The notes under the pieces: generated by a model
Seen by the model: only the letters and a program-made list of their open reading frames with translations
The model's database searches: none
What the model was told of the DNA's origin: nothing
In this document: positions 14,737-22,643 of the stretch, one piece after another
Layout: every line of letters begins with the position of its first letter
Position numbering within the stretch: the first letter of the stretch is position 1
Made by a program: the position numbers and the translations under genes
IMG/VR virus record: IMGVR_UViG_3300045919_000302
Span: 62,001 to 126,000 of that record
Source of the DNA: a virus
Length of the DNA stretch: 64,000 bases
Strand: one strand, 5' to 3'

Positions 14737-14757
14737 GGGCGCTCGTTGAGGTAGAGC

Positions 14758-15450
14758 ATGATTGACATAAGGCCACGGAATCGCGAGTTCTATATGACCA
14801 GCGCCATGGGGAATCTCCTGCATTCCTGGCGACAAAAGATGCAGCCGGTCGATTTCGACAAGGCCGCCGCCGAGATCCTACGGCAAGTCGAAAATTACCA
14901 GGCCCAGATCGCGAAGCTCCCCGCCGGCCGCGAGCGGGCGAAGGTCGCGATCAAGGCTCTCCAAGAACTCATCGAGCGCGAGAAGAAACAACACCTGAAA
15001 GCCTTCGAGGCGAAGGTCCAGTGTAAGGCCGGATGCGCGGGCTGCTGCCATCAACAGGTCGAAGTCAGCGGCGACGAGGGGGCTCTTCTCGCAAGCCTCG
15101 TGGACAACGGCCTCAAGATCGACATGGAACGCTTGGAGCGCCAGGCGAATACAGACTTCACCGATCTCGAATGGTGGAGGCAGTCACAGAGAGACAAGGC
15201 ATGTCTCTTCCTTGATGAAAAGAATCAGTGCCGGATCTACAGTATGCGGCCGATGGCTTGTCGAAAGTACTTCGTATTCACACCGCCAGAACAGTGCGCT
15301 GAGGTCAGCCCGACTGGATCCATTACTGTCGGCGTCTATACAATCCCGGACGCTGAGATCTTCGCCACAGCAATCATGGACTACGTCCGGGGAGAAGCAC
15401 CGATGGCCAAGGCAATATGGAAAAACTTGAAGGCAAGAAAACATGAGTGA
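14758..15450 (+). CDS. YkgJ-family cysteine-cluster protein
   Basis: A long N-terminal coiled region (residues 20-80) precedes the cysteine cluster: CKAGCAGCCHQQVEVSGDE near 88-106, then CLFLDEKNQCRIYSMRPMAC. This CxxxCxxCC ... C...C.IY..RP..CR pattern is the YkgJ signature, thought to bind zinc or an Fe-S cluster. Enzymatic role unknown. It leads a plus-strand operon of five genes. Confidence 0.8.
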   Translation: MIDIRPRNREFYMTSAMGNLLHSWRQKMQPVDFDKAAAEILRQVENYQAQIAKLPAGRERAKVAIKALQELIEREKKQHLKAFEAKVQCKAGCAGCCHQQVEVSGDEGALLASLVDNGLKIDMERLERQANTDFTDLEWWRQSQRDKACLFLDEKNQCRIYSMRPMACRKYFVFTPPEQCAEVSPTGSITVGVYTIPDAEIFATAIMDYVRGEAPMAKAIWKNLKARKHE

Positions 15451-15598
15451 GAGATATGGGGACTGCCCAAGCTGTCTCGGGCATGGATCTGTCAAGACTG
15501 AAACCGGGGTGATCGACGAGACAACTGGCGTCAGGGAGATTGTGCAGGAGGAGTGCTTCCGCTGCGGTGGAACCGGAATGAATGGAGAAGTGCAGTGA
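15443..15598 (+). CDS. DnaJ-like zinc-finger mini-protein, 51 aa
   Basis: Two CxxCxGxG-like motifs (CPSCLGHG and CFRCGGTG) bracket a 27-residue hairpin, as in one DnaJ zinc module. It overlaps the YkgJ gene by 8 nt and the next gene by GTGA. Likely a zinc-dependent binding module. Confidence 0.7.
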   Translation: MSERYGDCPSCLGHGSVKTETGVIDETTGVREIVQEECFRCGGTGMNGEVQ

Positions 15599-15942
15599 AG
15601 CCAGAAAGTCTATCCACATCGATCGGACCGGTCTTTCTCAATCAGGATACTGGCCAGTACGATACCTGTTTGGGGTCAATGCCATACGAAGTGCTGCTAG
15701 AGAAATTCGAGGCCAAGCCACGCCCTACGGTTTACGGTGAAGAAGCGATGAAGCTTTTCGGAGAAGAGGCAGTGCAAATGGAGAGCGCCCAACTGAGGGC
15801 CGCTCGATCCATCCTCGATGATCCAGAACTGCGACAAACGATCGCCAATGCCTGCGGAGTTCCGGAAAGATACATCAGGAATCCACCACCCGATAAACTC
15901 AACGAATTCTTAAAGAGTATTTTTAAATGCGACTCAGAATGA
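15595..15942 (+). CDS. hypothetical protein, 115 aa
   Basis: The GTG at 15595 is GTGA-coupled with SD GGAGAA. The product is helical in its second half (RSILDDPELRQTIANACGVP). No family recognised. Confidence 0.6.
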   Translation: MKPESLSTSIGPVFLNQDTGQYDTCLGSMPYEVLLEKFEAKPRPTVYGEEAMKLFGEEAVQMESAQLRAARSILDDPELRQTIANACGVPERYIRNPPPDKLNEFLKSIFKCDSE

Positions 15943-16208
15943 AATCAAAACCAGAAGCGACAGGATGCTCACTCGGATTCAACACTGCCGGACTGGGCGA
16001 GGTCATCATGGGGTTCGATGATGACCCGGACGGCACTCACAACGGGGCTGACTCAATGTACATCAAAGATCTCGAAGTGCTGATCGACGACAAATGGATC
16101 TGCATGTCCGAAGCGTTCCGGACGAAGCAGCTCATCCCAAACAACTACAATACGGATTTCAGAAGGCCGGAAAATGAAGAAGAGCGCAAGCTGGGCTACT
16201 GCCCATGA
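15939..16208 (+). CDS. hypothetical acidic protein, 89 aa
   Basis: I choose the ATG at 15939 for its ATGA junction. The protein has a beta-rich core (DLEVLIDDKWICMSEAF). Function unknown. Confidence 0.6.
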   Translation: MKSKPEATGCSLGFNTAGLGEVIMGFDDDPDGTHNGADSMYIKDLEVLIDDKWICMSEAFRTKQLIPNNYNTDFRRPENEEERKLGYCP

Positions 16209-16603
16209 GGTGCTACTTTCGAGTCCTCTTTAGGCGTCAGGGGAATTATATCTATATTCTAGAACTCAAAGTATTCCCTCTGGTTTTCATCTGGACTGCG
16301 AATAAATTCCCGGAGGGGTGGGCCGAAGAGGAGATCCGCTGCTGGGACTGGGGTTCGGTCGAAGACCTACTCAAGGACGCCAAACCTGAAGACCCGAGTG
16401 ATGACGATCCGACTTACGAGATTTACGGACTCATGAAGCTAGAGTCCACCAAGTCATGGACCGACTGTGGTTATGAATACGACACCGAGTGCGATATCAT
16501 CGAGTCAGAAGCCCGTTGCCTATCTAAAGAAGACGTAGAGGCTTTCGACCCGCCGCCAGAAGACTTGGCTATCAACCCTGACCGGAGTAGTACTCCGTCT
16601 TGA
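16205..16603 (+). CDS. hypothetical protein, 132 aa
   Basis: ATGA-coupled to the previous gene. The N-terminus is beta-rich (NYIYILELKVFPLVFIWT) and the C-terminus acidic. It ends the plus-strand island and overlaps the convergent minus-strand gene by 32 nt. Confidence 0.6.
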   Translation: MRCYFRVLFRRQGNYIYILELKVFPLVFIWTANKFPEGWAEEEIRCWDWGSVEDLLKDAKPEDPSDDDPTYEIYGLMKLESTKSWTDCGYEYDTECDIIESEARCLSKEDVEAFDPPPEDLAINPDRSSTPS

Positions 16604-16943
16604 CGCTCATGTCTTTCGTGTCGAGGAGAACCTCACCTGAGATTTCGGTGTCGTGGGTCTCCGGATCCATCGGCAGGAATTGAAGGCAAACCTTATCCCC
16701 TCGGTGGATCTGAGACCCCAGTCCGCCGTCGTCGAAGTCGGCGTAGTCTCCGCCCCAGGAGATCCCTCGGCCTTCGCTGGAGTCACCCAAGATATCTCTT
16801 TCTCGGGTGATATGGAACTCTGGCTTCTCGTAACCCTTCTTCACTGCGGCAGCGCAAGCCTTCTTGATGGCCTTTTGAATCTCTTTGGCTGGGACGATGT
16901 CCTCAGACTCGACCATGGGAATTCCGAACCGTGAAACTTTCAT
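16572..16943 (-). CDS. hypothetical protein, 123 aa
   Basis: The ATG at 16943 follows GGGGG and overlaps the upstream stop by ATGA. The core (KEIQKAIKKACAAAVKKGYE) is helical and the rest Gly/Asp-rich beta. Function unknown. Confidence 0.6.
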   Translation of the reverse strand: MKVSRFGIPMVESEDIVPAKEIQKAIKKACAAAVKKGYEKPEFHITRERDILGDSSEGRGISWGGDYADFDDGGLGSQIHRGDKVCLQFLPMDPETHDTEISGEVLLDTKDMSVKTEYYSGQG

Positions 16944-17557
16944 TTGGGAACCCCCACCAGTATTTTGAGCATCTTCTCGCCGCCGATCTCGCGATAGTAC
17001 CATCCGTCGTACCCAGGGTACTTACCCTCGGGATGCGGGCCGACCCACTCGATCTGGCCCACCACGCGCTCGACGAACTCTTTCGCGTGAACGTAGGGCA
17101 CATGGTAGTGCGTGATCATGATGTGGGCCATGGCCTTTGAAACCTCGGCGTAGTGACCGATGGTCTTAAGCTGGGAGGCTCGGAACTTGAGGGCCGCCTC
17201 TTTGCCTTCAGGGCTTCCGTCAGTGCCCGTGGCCACGCCTTTGAGGCCATGGGGCTCCTCCTTGTTCACATTCACCGCGTTCACGTGGTCATCAGAGGCC
17301 GACAAATCCACCGCGAAGATTTCCAGATTTTTACCCAGGAGATCGTCGGGCGTCTTGATCTTGAGGTGGCCACCGATCTTGGCGTAGCTCTTTTGGATCA
17401 GGTCAAACAACTCCTGGCGAACCGCTGGATCGTTCTCGATGTCGGCTCGCTTGAGTTTTACCCACTGTCCGATCGGATAATGATCTGAGAACTTCTCCAC
17501 GAGCGGGAGTCCGAAGCCGTCTACGCAAACGTCAAAAGCATTTCCAGTGATGCCCAT
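16940..17557 (-). CDS. conserved phage protein, GNAT-acetyltransferase-like
   Basis: The 205-aa protein follows a pattern found in many phages: SYAKIGGHLKIKTPDDLL, EIFAVDLSASDD, then YPGYDGWYYREIGGEKMLK at the end. Homologues are sometimes annotated as N-acetyltransferase-like. An acetyl-CoA site cannot be confirmed by eye. It starts just after palindrome E2. Confidence 0.65.
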   Translation of the reverse strand: MGITGNAFDVCVDGFGLPLVEKFSDHYPIGQWVKLKRADIENDPAVRQELFDLIQKSYAKIGGHLKIKTPDDLLGKNLEIFAVDLSASDDHVNAVNVNKEEPHGLKGVATGTDGSPEGKEAALKFRASQLKTIGHYAEVSKAMAHIMITHYHVPYVHAKEFVERVVGQIEWVGPHPEGKYPGYDGWYYREIGGEKMLKILVGVPK

Positions 17558-17581
17558 ACTTCTTCTAATCTATCCCAGAAA

Positions 17582-17616
17582 GCTACGGATGCCAACGATG
17601 CGGCACCCGTAAGTTA
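17582..17616. repeat. stop-anchored palindrome E2
   Basis: On the coding (minus) strand it reads TAACTTACGGGTGCC, an 8-nt loop, then GGCATCCGTAGC. It begins in the TAA stop of the gene at 17614. It is a short member of the palindrome family. Confidence 0.5.
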
Positions 17617-18000
17617 CGCATACTGGAAATAGAGCGATATGATCATTCTGGTCTCGGTATCTCCACGTACGCTTGCCTGAAGGATTATCGTACGCTGGGT
17701 CGCTGTCGGAGCGAGTCCTCTCTCTAGGCGCTTCAGCACTGGTCTGAGCGACTCGTATTCCCACTCATTACTACATCTGAACATGATCGTTCGGACGGCA
17801 TCGGCCAACCTATGGATAGGGATCAGCTCGCCCGCCTCTAGCTCGGGCTTTTGCTCTTGTGACTCCTCTACAGGAAAGGCGGTCTCCCAGGTCTTGCCGG
17901 CCTCCTTGAGTATCCGGTTAGCCAGCCTGATTGCGTTGAGCGCCTCGCCATCGCGGTCGCTCGTAGTCATCATCATGACCTTGATGAACTTAGAGTTCAC
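17614..18000 (-). CDS. conserved phage protein, DUF2786-like start
   Basis: The segment DRDGEALNAIRLANRILKEA recalls the N-terminal helix of phage DUF2786-type proteins. The remaining 90 residues are not recognised. GTG start at 18000 with an 11-nt overlap upstream. Confidence 0.55.
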   Translation of the reverse strand: MNSKFIKVMMMTTSDRDGEALNAIRLANRILKEAGKTWETAFPVEESQEQKPELEAGELIPIHRLADAVRTIMFRCSNEWEYESLRPVLKRLERGLAPTATQRTIILQASVRGDTETRMIISLYFQYA

Positions 18001-18334
18001 CGGGTCTCTTGCTCAGCGTTTCGATGATCGGGTCAAGCAGATCACGAACCGTCCTGAGGGCATGAAGCGCCGCTCTCTCGCGAGCTTCCACGTGCGCGGG
18101 ATGGTTGAGTGCGGCTGTTGGCTTTACATGATCGAGCTGTTCCGCAAGCTGTGCTCTCTGAAGCTTGAGCTGTACAATCTGCACCCGTAGTTCGTCGTTC
18201 TCCTTACGGAGTTGGTCTATGCTGTCGGGCTTCGCAATCTCCGTCGGCTCCGGCGTCCGGCAATGAACACACAGACGCGGATAGGGTTGATCGATCGCCC
18301 TCGAATAGACACAGCCATCAGCGCACTTAATCAA
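17990..18334 (-). CDS. zinc-finger coiled-coil protein, 114 aa
   Basis: CADGCVYSR and CVHCRTPE form an N-terminal zinc site. A coiled coil follows (LRKENDELRVQIVQLKLQRA). TTG start with a TTGA overlap. Possibly a DNA-binding or scaffold factor. Confidence 0.6.
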   Translation of the reverse strand: MIKCADGCVYSRAIDQPYPRLCVHCRTPEPTEIAKPDSIDQLRKENDELRVQIVQLKLQRAQLAEQLDHVKPTAALNHPAHVEARERAALHALRTVRDLLDPIIETLSKRPGEL

Positions 18335-18819
18335 GTTTCACCACTCTCAACCGTCTTATCGACTTCTTCGTCCAGCATCTTGCCGTTCAGAGCATTCTCG
18401 AAGAAGCGCATCAACCGCCGACCTTCGAGCGAAGGAACAACGGCCGCACGGCCACCCAGCTTTGTAAGGTGAACTACCTGCTGTTCGACCAGCCCAAAGT
18501 CTTCCAGATCCTTTACGAGCCGCTTCGTGACGCCGATCCGCTCAAGCTCCTCCCGAAGGACCGGGATCTGACGCTTCTGCTCCAGCAACTGTTCCACCGC
18601 CCAGAAGATCTGGTTGAAGGCTTGGCGATGTTTTTCTTTGAATCCCCTATGGGGCAGAGGAAGGTCATCGTCATTCAGAGCCTCTAGAGGGTCAACGCGA
18701 ACCTCTTGACCGCCTCGCCAGCGATATTCAAAGCGCCCTTCGGGCGTCAGGCGATGGCCGAGGTATTCGTTCTCTTTGTGGCCAGGGGACGGCGGGGGAC
18801 GCTCGATAGGTTGTTCCAT
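18331..18819 (-). CDS. hypothetical regulator-like protein, 162 aa
   Basis: An N-terminal Pro-rich part and a helical centre (FNQIFWAVEQLLEQKRQI) precede a region that reads like a winged helix (LEDFGLVEQQVVHLTKLGG). It has its own promoter with an overlapping palindrome and no SD, so it may be autoregulated. Confidence 0.55.
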   Translation of the reverse strand: MEQPIERPPPSPGHKENEYLGHRLTPEGRFEYRWRGGQEVRVDPLEALNDDDLPLPHRGFKEKHRQAFNQIFWAVEQLLEQKRQIPVLREELERIGVTKRLVKDLEDFGLVEQQVVHLTKLGGRAAVVPSLEGRRLMRFFENALNGKMLDEEVDKTVESGET

Positions 18820-18825
18820 GTCAGG

Positions 18826-18853
18826 ACCATAACAAATGGTCCTGGGCTGTCAA
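18826..18853 (-). promoter_or_regulatory. leaderless promoter with operator palindrome
   Basis: TTGACA (18853-18848), 16 nt, TATGGT (18831-18826), then 6 nt to the ATG at 18819. The perfect inverted repeat AGGACCAT-AACAA-ATGGTCCT (18823-18843) covers the spacer and -10 box, a typical repressor position. Confidence 0.65.
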
Positions 18854-19758
18854 TGCTCGTCCGCTTTACGAAACGTCTTTGTGTAGCTTTCCTTCCATCG
18901 GAGCTTTAGATCTGTCCGGCCTTTGCCGGTCCAGTAGCCCTGGAAGTGGGCGGGAACCTCTGCACCCTCCGCGTTGAAGATCCGTTCTTTCTTGAAGTCG
19001 AAGCCCACGAGAGTCACTGGAACGCCGTGCTGACTCTCCATCATCTTGTCGTAACGGCGCTGTTCCTTGGGTTTTCGAGTCAGCGGTCTCTTGGGTGGGC
19101 GGTGCTGACGGAGGTCCGGATCTCCCGAATGAACGTAGAGGAAGCAGTTGAGAGCGAATTTAAGGGTCTCGACAGGGATGTGAAAATCCGGGTTCACTTC
19201 CTTGAGACGATCTACCGCGCCCTCGATCTCCTCGTCCTCGGAGTAGAAGTGGAGAACGTAGCGATCCCAGTTGTCCGCGTGGACTCCGTCGGGTCGCTTC
19301 ATGAACTGGAACTCCAGGCGCTTATATACTTGGCCGCGCGAGTCTTTGCCGGGATTGCCTACACACCCAATATAAACAGCGGTGTAGTTCGGGAAGTCAT
19401 CCTCGAACTCGATGCAGACGATCTTGTTGTCGGCCGGGATCACCCGAGCCGGGACGGTAATCTTGAGTTTAGAAAGCTCCTCAGAAAACTGACGGGCCAT
19501 CTTGTAAATCAGCGCCCCGTCCTGTTTGAAGATCTGGTAGAAGAGTAACGTCCTAACTGGAGCCAGCATCTGGTTCACGCGAGAGAGCATCTCGGGAAAC
19601 ACGTGCGGCTTGACGTGATTATAGACGCAATCGATGTGACGGAAGTCCGCTGCATGGTCGTGGGTCTTGTTCGTGATCTCGACCAGCTTGGAAACGTAGT
19701 CCATCCTCCGGACCATGTCCGGCATCCGATTGAAAAGCTCCCAGTGTGTCTTTCTCAT
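18850..19758 (-). CDS. AcrVA2-like protein
   Basis: The 302-aa protein ends with HFQGYWTGKGRTDLKLRW near residue 280. This closely follows the C-terminal H-x-x-GYW-x-G-x-G...RW block I recall for AcrVA2, the anti-Cas12a protein of Moraxella mobile elements. An earlier block (FALNCFLYVHSGDPDLRQ, then a basic R/K-P linker) also fits that family. AcrVA2 lowers Cas12a production. Related proteins occur widely in phages and may do other jobs. No Cas12a is visible here. Confidence 0.65.
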   Translation of the reverse strand: MRKTHWELFNRMPDMVRRMDYVSKLVEITNKTHDHAADFRHIDCVYNHVKPHVFPEMLSRVNQMLAPVRTLLFYQIFKQDGALIYKMARQFSEELSKLKITVPARVIPADNKIVCIEFEDDFPNYTAVYIGCVGNPGKDSRGQVYKRLEFQFMKRPDGVHADNWDRYVLHFYSEDEEIEGAVDRLKEVNPDFHIPVETLKFALNCFLYVHSGDPDLRQHRPPKRPLTRKPKEQRRYDKMMESQHGVPVTLVGFDFKKERIFNAEGAEVPAHFQGYWTGKGRTDLKLRWKESYTKTFRKADEH

Positions 19759-19759
19759 C

Positions 19760-20728
19760 TCAGTATCCCCCAGATCCGCAGCCGTGGTTCATCTTGTGAT
19801 GTTCCAAGAGTGCGGTCAGCTTTGCTGCCGGCATGTCCTTGTACTTAGCTTGGACCGCCACGAGCCGATCGCGGATGGTCTTCTTGGTGTTGAACACGCC
19901 GTGGTTCTTCTCCGCGCCCTGGTGACGATCGAGCTTGGCCTGCTCCATCTGGCACCACTCCTCGAACTTCACCGGGTGATTAATGGAGAGCCAGAGCAGC
20001 TCCTCCGCGCTCATGTAGGGGCAGCGCATGCAATTGCTCGGGAACGGAACCGCGTGGCCGACCGACTTGATGTACTCCTGGCACGCGGCGCGATCAAGAC
20101 CCTCTTCGACCAGCGGGAACACCCGGTGAATCGTCTTCCAGAAGGAGTCTTCCTTGCTGGCCCGCTGCTTCTCTTCAAGACGCTTGGACTTCTCGGCACG
20201 ACTCTCCTCGCCGGCAGCGTACCCGATCAGCACATCGATGTGACCGTTCTCCTGGAAGAACCGTTTGAAGGCCGCCTTTCCGCATCCCTGAGTCTTCGGG
20301 TTGACCTTAAGGCCGTAGCCGTACTTAGTGTTGATCCAGGCGTCGAGGTACTTGTAGATCGGATCCACTTTGACCTTGAGTGTGCAGGTCTTGGTGCCGA
20401 GCTGGATCAGGGTCGGTGTGAACTCGCTGTCGGCCCCGCGCATCTGGGGCTCGATGATGTTCGGCCACGCCGGACTGTGGTAACCCATGTCCGAAGTCAG
20501 ATGGACAAACTCGATCTTGTGGATCAGGCAGAAGTGCTTGACCTCTTGGACATGCTCCCACGTGTGATCGTGCTCATCGCCGGTATCAGATTGAACCACC
20601 ACGAAATCCCCGGGCGCGTATTTCGCTCTCCAGGCCGGATCGTAGACGTACTTGTAGAGCATGGTGGTCGAGTCTTGGCCGCCACCGAAGCTGAGGACTG
20701 TCAGGTGAACTTTGCGTTTAACGCTCAT
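19760..20728 (-). CDS. PAPS-reductase-like PP-loop protein
   Basis: The PP-loop SFGGGQDSTT is at residues 13-22 near the N-terminus, as in PAPS reductases and related adenylating enzymes. Later motifs include GYAAGEESR and NCMRCPYMS near residue 230, a Cys pair typical of phage members. The 322-aa protein could adenylate or transfer sulfur to a nucleic acid or small molecule. The substrate is unknown. It has its own class A promoter with no SD. Confidence 0.8.
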   Translation of the reverse strand: MSVKRKVHLTVLSFGGGQDSTTMLYKYVYDPAWRAKYAPGDFVVVQSDTGDEHDHTWEHVQEVKHFCLIHKIEFVHLTSDMGYHSPAWPNIIEPQMRGADSEFTPTLIQLGTKTCTLKVKVDPIYKYLDAWINTKYGYGLKVNPKTQGCGKAAFKRFFQENGHIDVLIGYAAGEESRAEKSKRLEEKQRASKEDSFWKTIHRVFPLVEEGLDRAACQEYIKSVGHAVPFPSNCMRCPYMSAEELLWLSINHPVKFEEWCQMEQAKLDRHQGAEKNHGVFNTKKTIRDRLVAVQAKYKDMPAAKLTALLEHHKMNHGCGSGGY

Positions 20729-20734
20729 ACAAAC

Positions 20735-20769
20735 ATTCTCTCACAACGTAAGCATATGTAAACTGTGTC
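20735..20769 (-). promoter_or_regulatory. class A promoter (GACACAG element), leaderless
   Basis: On the minus strand GACACAGTTTACA (20769-20757 region) supplies -35 TTTACA (20763-20758). A 17-nt spacer leads to GAGAAT (20740-20735), 6 nt before the ATG. The same 12-mer is found at 45984 and 56698. Confidence 0.6.
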
Positions 20770-20779
20770 AGCGCAGACA

Positions 20780-21025
20780 CTACGCCCTGACGAACCCCAG
20801 GTCTTTCAGCATCTTTTGACTGAGCACCTTCGGTAAATTTTGATAGCACTCCAGCGCCGGCAGGCGTGTTTCGAAGTCCCTCTCCATTCCGAGGTCGTCC
20901 GCACCCCAGACGCATACTCTCCATTTGCCGCCGGTAAGAAGGGGCATGAAGGAAACCCTGACGAGATCGCCAGAGAAGTTCGGATACCAGTCATCGGCGG
21001 CCTTGAGCCACTTCACCCGGCTCAT
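20780..21025 (-). CDS. hypothetical protein, 81 aa
   Basis: ATG at 21025 overlaps the upstream small gene by 35 nt. The product (MSRVKWLKAADDWYPNFSGD) is beta-rich in the middle. It sits between the two PP-loop genes. Function unknown. Confidence 0.6.
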   Translation of the reverse strand: MSRVKWLKAADDWYPNFSGDLVRVSFMPLLTGGKWRVCVWGADDLGMERDFETRLPALECYQNLPKVLSQKMLKDLGFVRA

Positions 21026-21152
21026 TGCCCCGGTCAAAGGCGATCAGCACGCCCTCGACGCCTTCGTTCTTGAGGTAATGCGCCAAGGTCGTGGCCTCTT
21101 CCTGAGTTAGGCCATCCATCACTCCCACGTCGGGGATCTTCCTCTTGCTCAC
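20991..21152 (-). CDS. hypothetical mini-protein, 53 aa
   Basis: The GTG at 21152 is GTGA-coupled to the PP-loop gene. The protein reads MSKRKIPDVGVMDGLTQEEA... with a helix and a short strand (GVEGVLIAFD). Its position between two PP-loop genes suggests a related role. Confidence 0.6.
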   Translation of the reverse strand: MSKRKIPDVGVMDGLTQEEATTLAHYLKNEGVEGVLIAFDRGNEPGEVAQGRR

Positions 21153-22096
21153 GCGACCGCCTTTTCTTTGCGGGCCTTGCGGTGAAGGTCGCGAGCCACC
21201 AGGGACTTGCGGAGCGCGGCGAGCTGGGCGACCTCCTTTTCAACGAGAGCCGGATCCGCCTTCACGCCAGTCACGGCCTGGAGCGAGACATCTTCGCCGA
21301 GCTTCTTGCTCTTCTTCGGGGCCTTGATCGTCTTGCCCAGGAACTTCTCCAGGGCGACGTACCGGGCGTACAACTGAGTCCGGCGCTTGGCGGCGATAGC
21401 GAGGTCGCCATTGTTACCGAACACACAGAAGGAGCAGGAGAGGCGGCTCATGCCGGCAGCGTATGCCCAATGCACTTCTTCGCCGGCCTGACCGATCATC
21501 TGGATCACGCTGTCGGTCGGGACGTCGAAGATCGGGAGCCAGTCGTACCACTCGCGACCCGCGATCGAGTTCTTCTCGTCGAGCAGGAAGGTAAGGGCTT
21601 CGCCGGTCTTCTCGAAGTGATCCTTGTCGAGACCCATCTCACGGTCGTCGCTCTCGCCGCCGCGAAGGCCCATGCAGTTGACGATCAGCTTGTGGCCAGT
21701 GCCCTTGATGAACTTCTGGATCGGGCCGCGCTTTCCGTCGCTGGTGCAGAACCGCTGGCCCTTGGACGGGAAGTTCATGTTCGCGACGAACATCGAGATG
21801 AGATCCTTGTCGTCGCCGTTCTTGAAGATCGAGTGGACCACGTTCAGCTCGTGGCCGCCGAGGTACTCCCGGATATGATCCTGGGTGCCGGGCCACTCGA
21901 CGTCGCCGAGATCCGCATGCACGTAGACGATCTGACCGGTCGGGACCAGGGAGCGGACCAGGATCGCCATGAGCTGGGAGTCCTTGCCGCCGCTGTGGTT
22001 CACGAAGAACATCGCCTTGCGCTCGATCAGCGACTTTATCCGGGCGAGGACTTCGGGCTTCAGCATCTTGATCAGTTTGTTGATGACGTTGTTCAT
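21149..22096 (-). CDS. second PAPS-reductase-like PP-loop protein
   Basis: The classical PP-loop SGGKDS is at residues 35-40, followed by YVHADLGDVEWPGT. The C-terminal CSFCVFGNNGDLAIAAKRR is typical of phage PAPS-reductase-like proteins. It lies about 400 nt upstream of the other PP-loop gene in the operon. I use the ATG at 22096 (315 aa); upstream in-frame TTG lies in the promoter. Confidence 0.8.
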   Translation of the reverse strand: MNNVINKLIKMLKPEVLARIKSLIERKAMFFVNHSGGKDSQLMAILVRSLVPTGQIVYVHADLGDVEWPGTQDHIREYLGGHELNVVHSIFKNGDDKDLISMFVANMNFPSKGQRFCTSDGKRGPIQKFIKGTGHKLIVNCMGLRGGESDDREMGLDKDHFEKTGEALTFLLDEKNSIAGREWYDWLPIFDVPTDSVIQMIGQAGEEVHWAYAAGMSRLSCSFCVFGNNGDLAIAAKRRTQLYARYVALEKFLGKTIKAPKKSKKLGEDVSLQAVTGVKADPALVEKEVAQLAALRKSLVARDLHRKARKEKAVA

Positions 22097-22102
22097 ACTT
22101 AA

Positions 22103-22132
22103 ATAGTACAAAACGTACTACAAAAAGTACAA
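22103..22132 (-). promoter_or_regulatory. leaderless promoter with TACAAAACGTAC element
   Basis: TTGTAC (22132-22127), 18 nt, TACTAT (22108-22103), 6 nt, ATG at 22096; no SD. The 12-mer TACAAAACGTAC (22107-22118) recurs at 59614-59625 upstream of another gene. Confidence 0.55.
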
Positions 22133-22187
22133 CACTATTTGCTACATCGCGTCAGAATTATTTCTGTTTACAATCATCGAGATAGAC

Positions 22188-22340
22188 TCATTCGCCCTGC
22201 GTCTGCCCGGACATACGGGAGCCATGGCGGATGCCGTAAGTCAGTCCATCCCGGAAGCCTGACTGGTACGAGTCCCGGATCTTCCGCATGACCACGATGT
22301 AACCGACCGCGAGCGGGACGACAAGCCAACCCAAATTCAT
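22188..22340 (-). CDS. membrane-anchored mini-protein, 50 aa
   Basis: The ATG at 22340 forms ATGA with the upstream stop. An N-terminal hydrophobic helix (LGWLVVPLAVGYIVVM) precedes a basic glycine-rich tail. Function unknown. Confidence 0.6.
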   Translation of the reverse strand: MNLGWLVVPLAVGYIVVMRKIRDSYQSGFRDGLTYGIRHGSRMSGQTQGE

Positions 22341-22606
22341 ACATCGACCTCAACTGGTTCAACCGGGGGTAGATCTTCGACCCGCTCACCCGCTGCCTCA
22401 ACGATACTAACCAGCCTCGAAATCTCTTTCGCTACGTAGAGCCAGACCAGCTCGCCTTCGCGAAATTTCATCGTCGAAAACTCTCGGCGATCCTCTGCGT
22501 CCAGCAGATAAATCAGCCCAGACGATGCGAGAAAACAGTTTCTCTTATCCTTCGAGAACCAGACCGTTGCACCAAAAACATCGACCGCGAACGTCTTCTT
22601 GGCCAT
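22337..22606 (-). CDS. hypothetical protein, 89 aa
   Basis: The ATG at 22606 follows GGGAG. The product is beta-rich first, then helical and acidic-proline at the end (PPVEPVEVDV). No family recognised. Confidence 0.6.
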   Translation of the reverse strand: MAKKTFAVDVFGATVWFSKDKRNCFLASSGLIYLLDAEDRREFSTMKFREGELVWLYVAKEISRLVSIVEAAGERVEDLPPVEPVEVDV

Positions 22607-22643
22607 CTCCCAAAGTGTAACGTGAGAAGACGGAACCCCCAAG

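Noticed and set aside
14528-14749. Plus-strand ORF across the divergent promoter region
   Set aside because: It covers both promoters and lacks an SD, so it is more likely chance.
21182-22102. Long plus-strand ORF of about 300 codons opposite the PP-loop gene
   Set aside because: It is the complement frame of a clear PP-loop protein; its amino-acid pattern is typical of antisense shadows.
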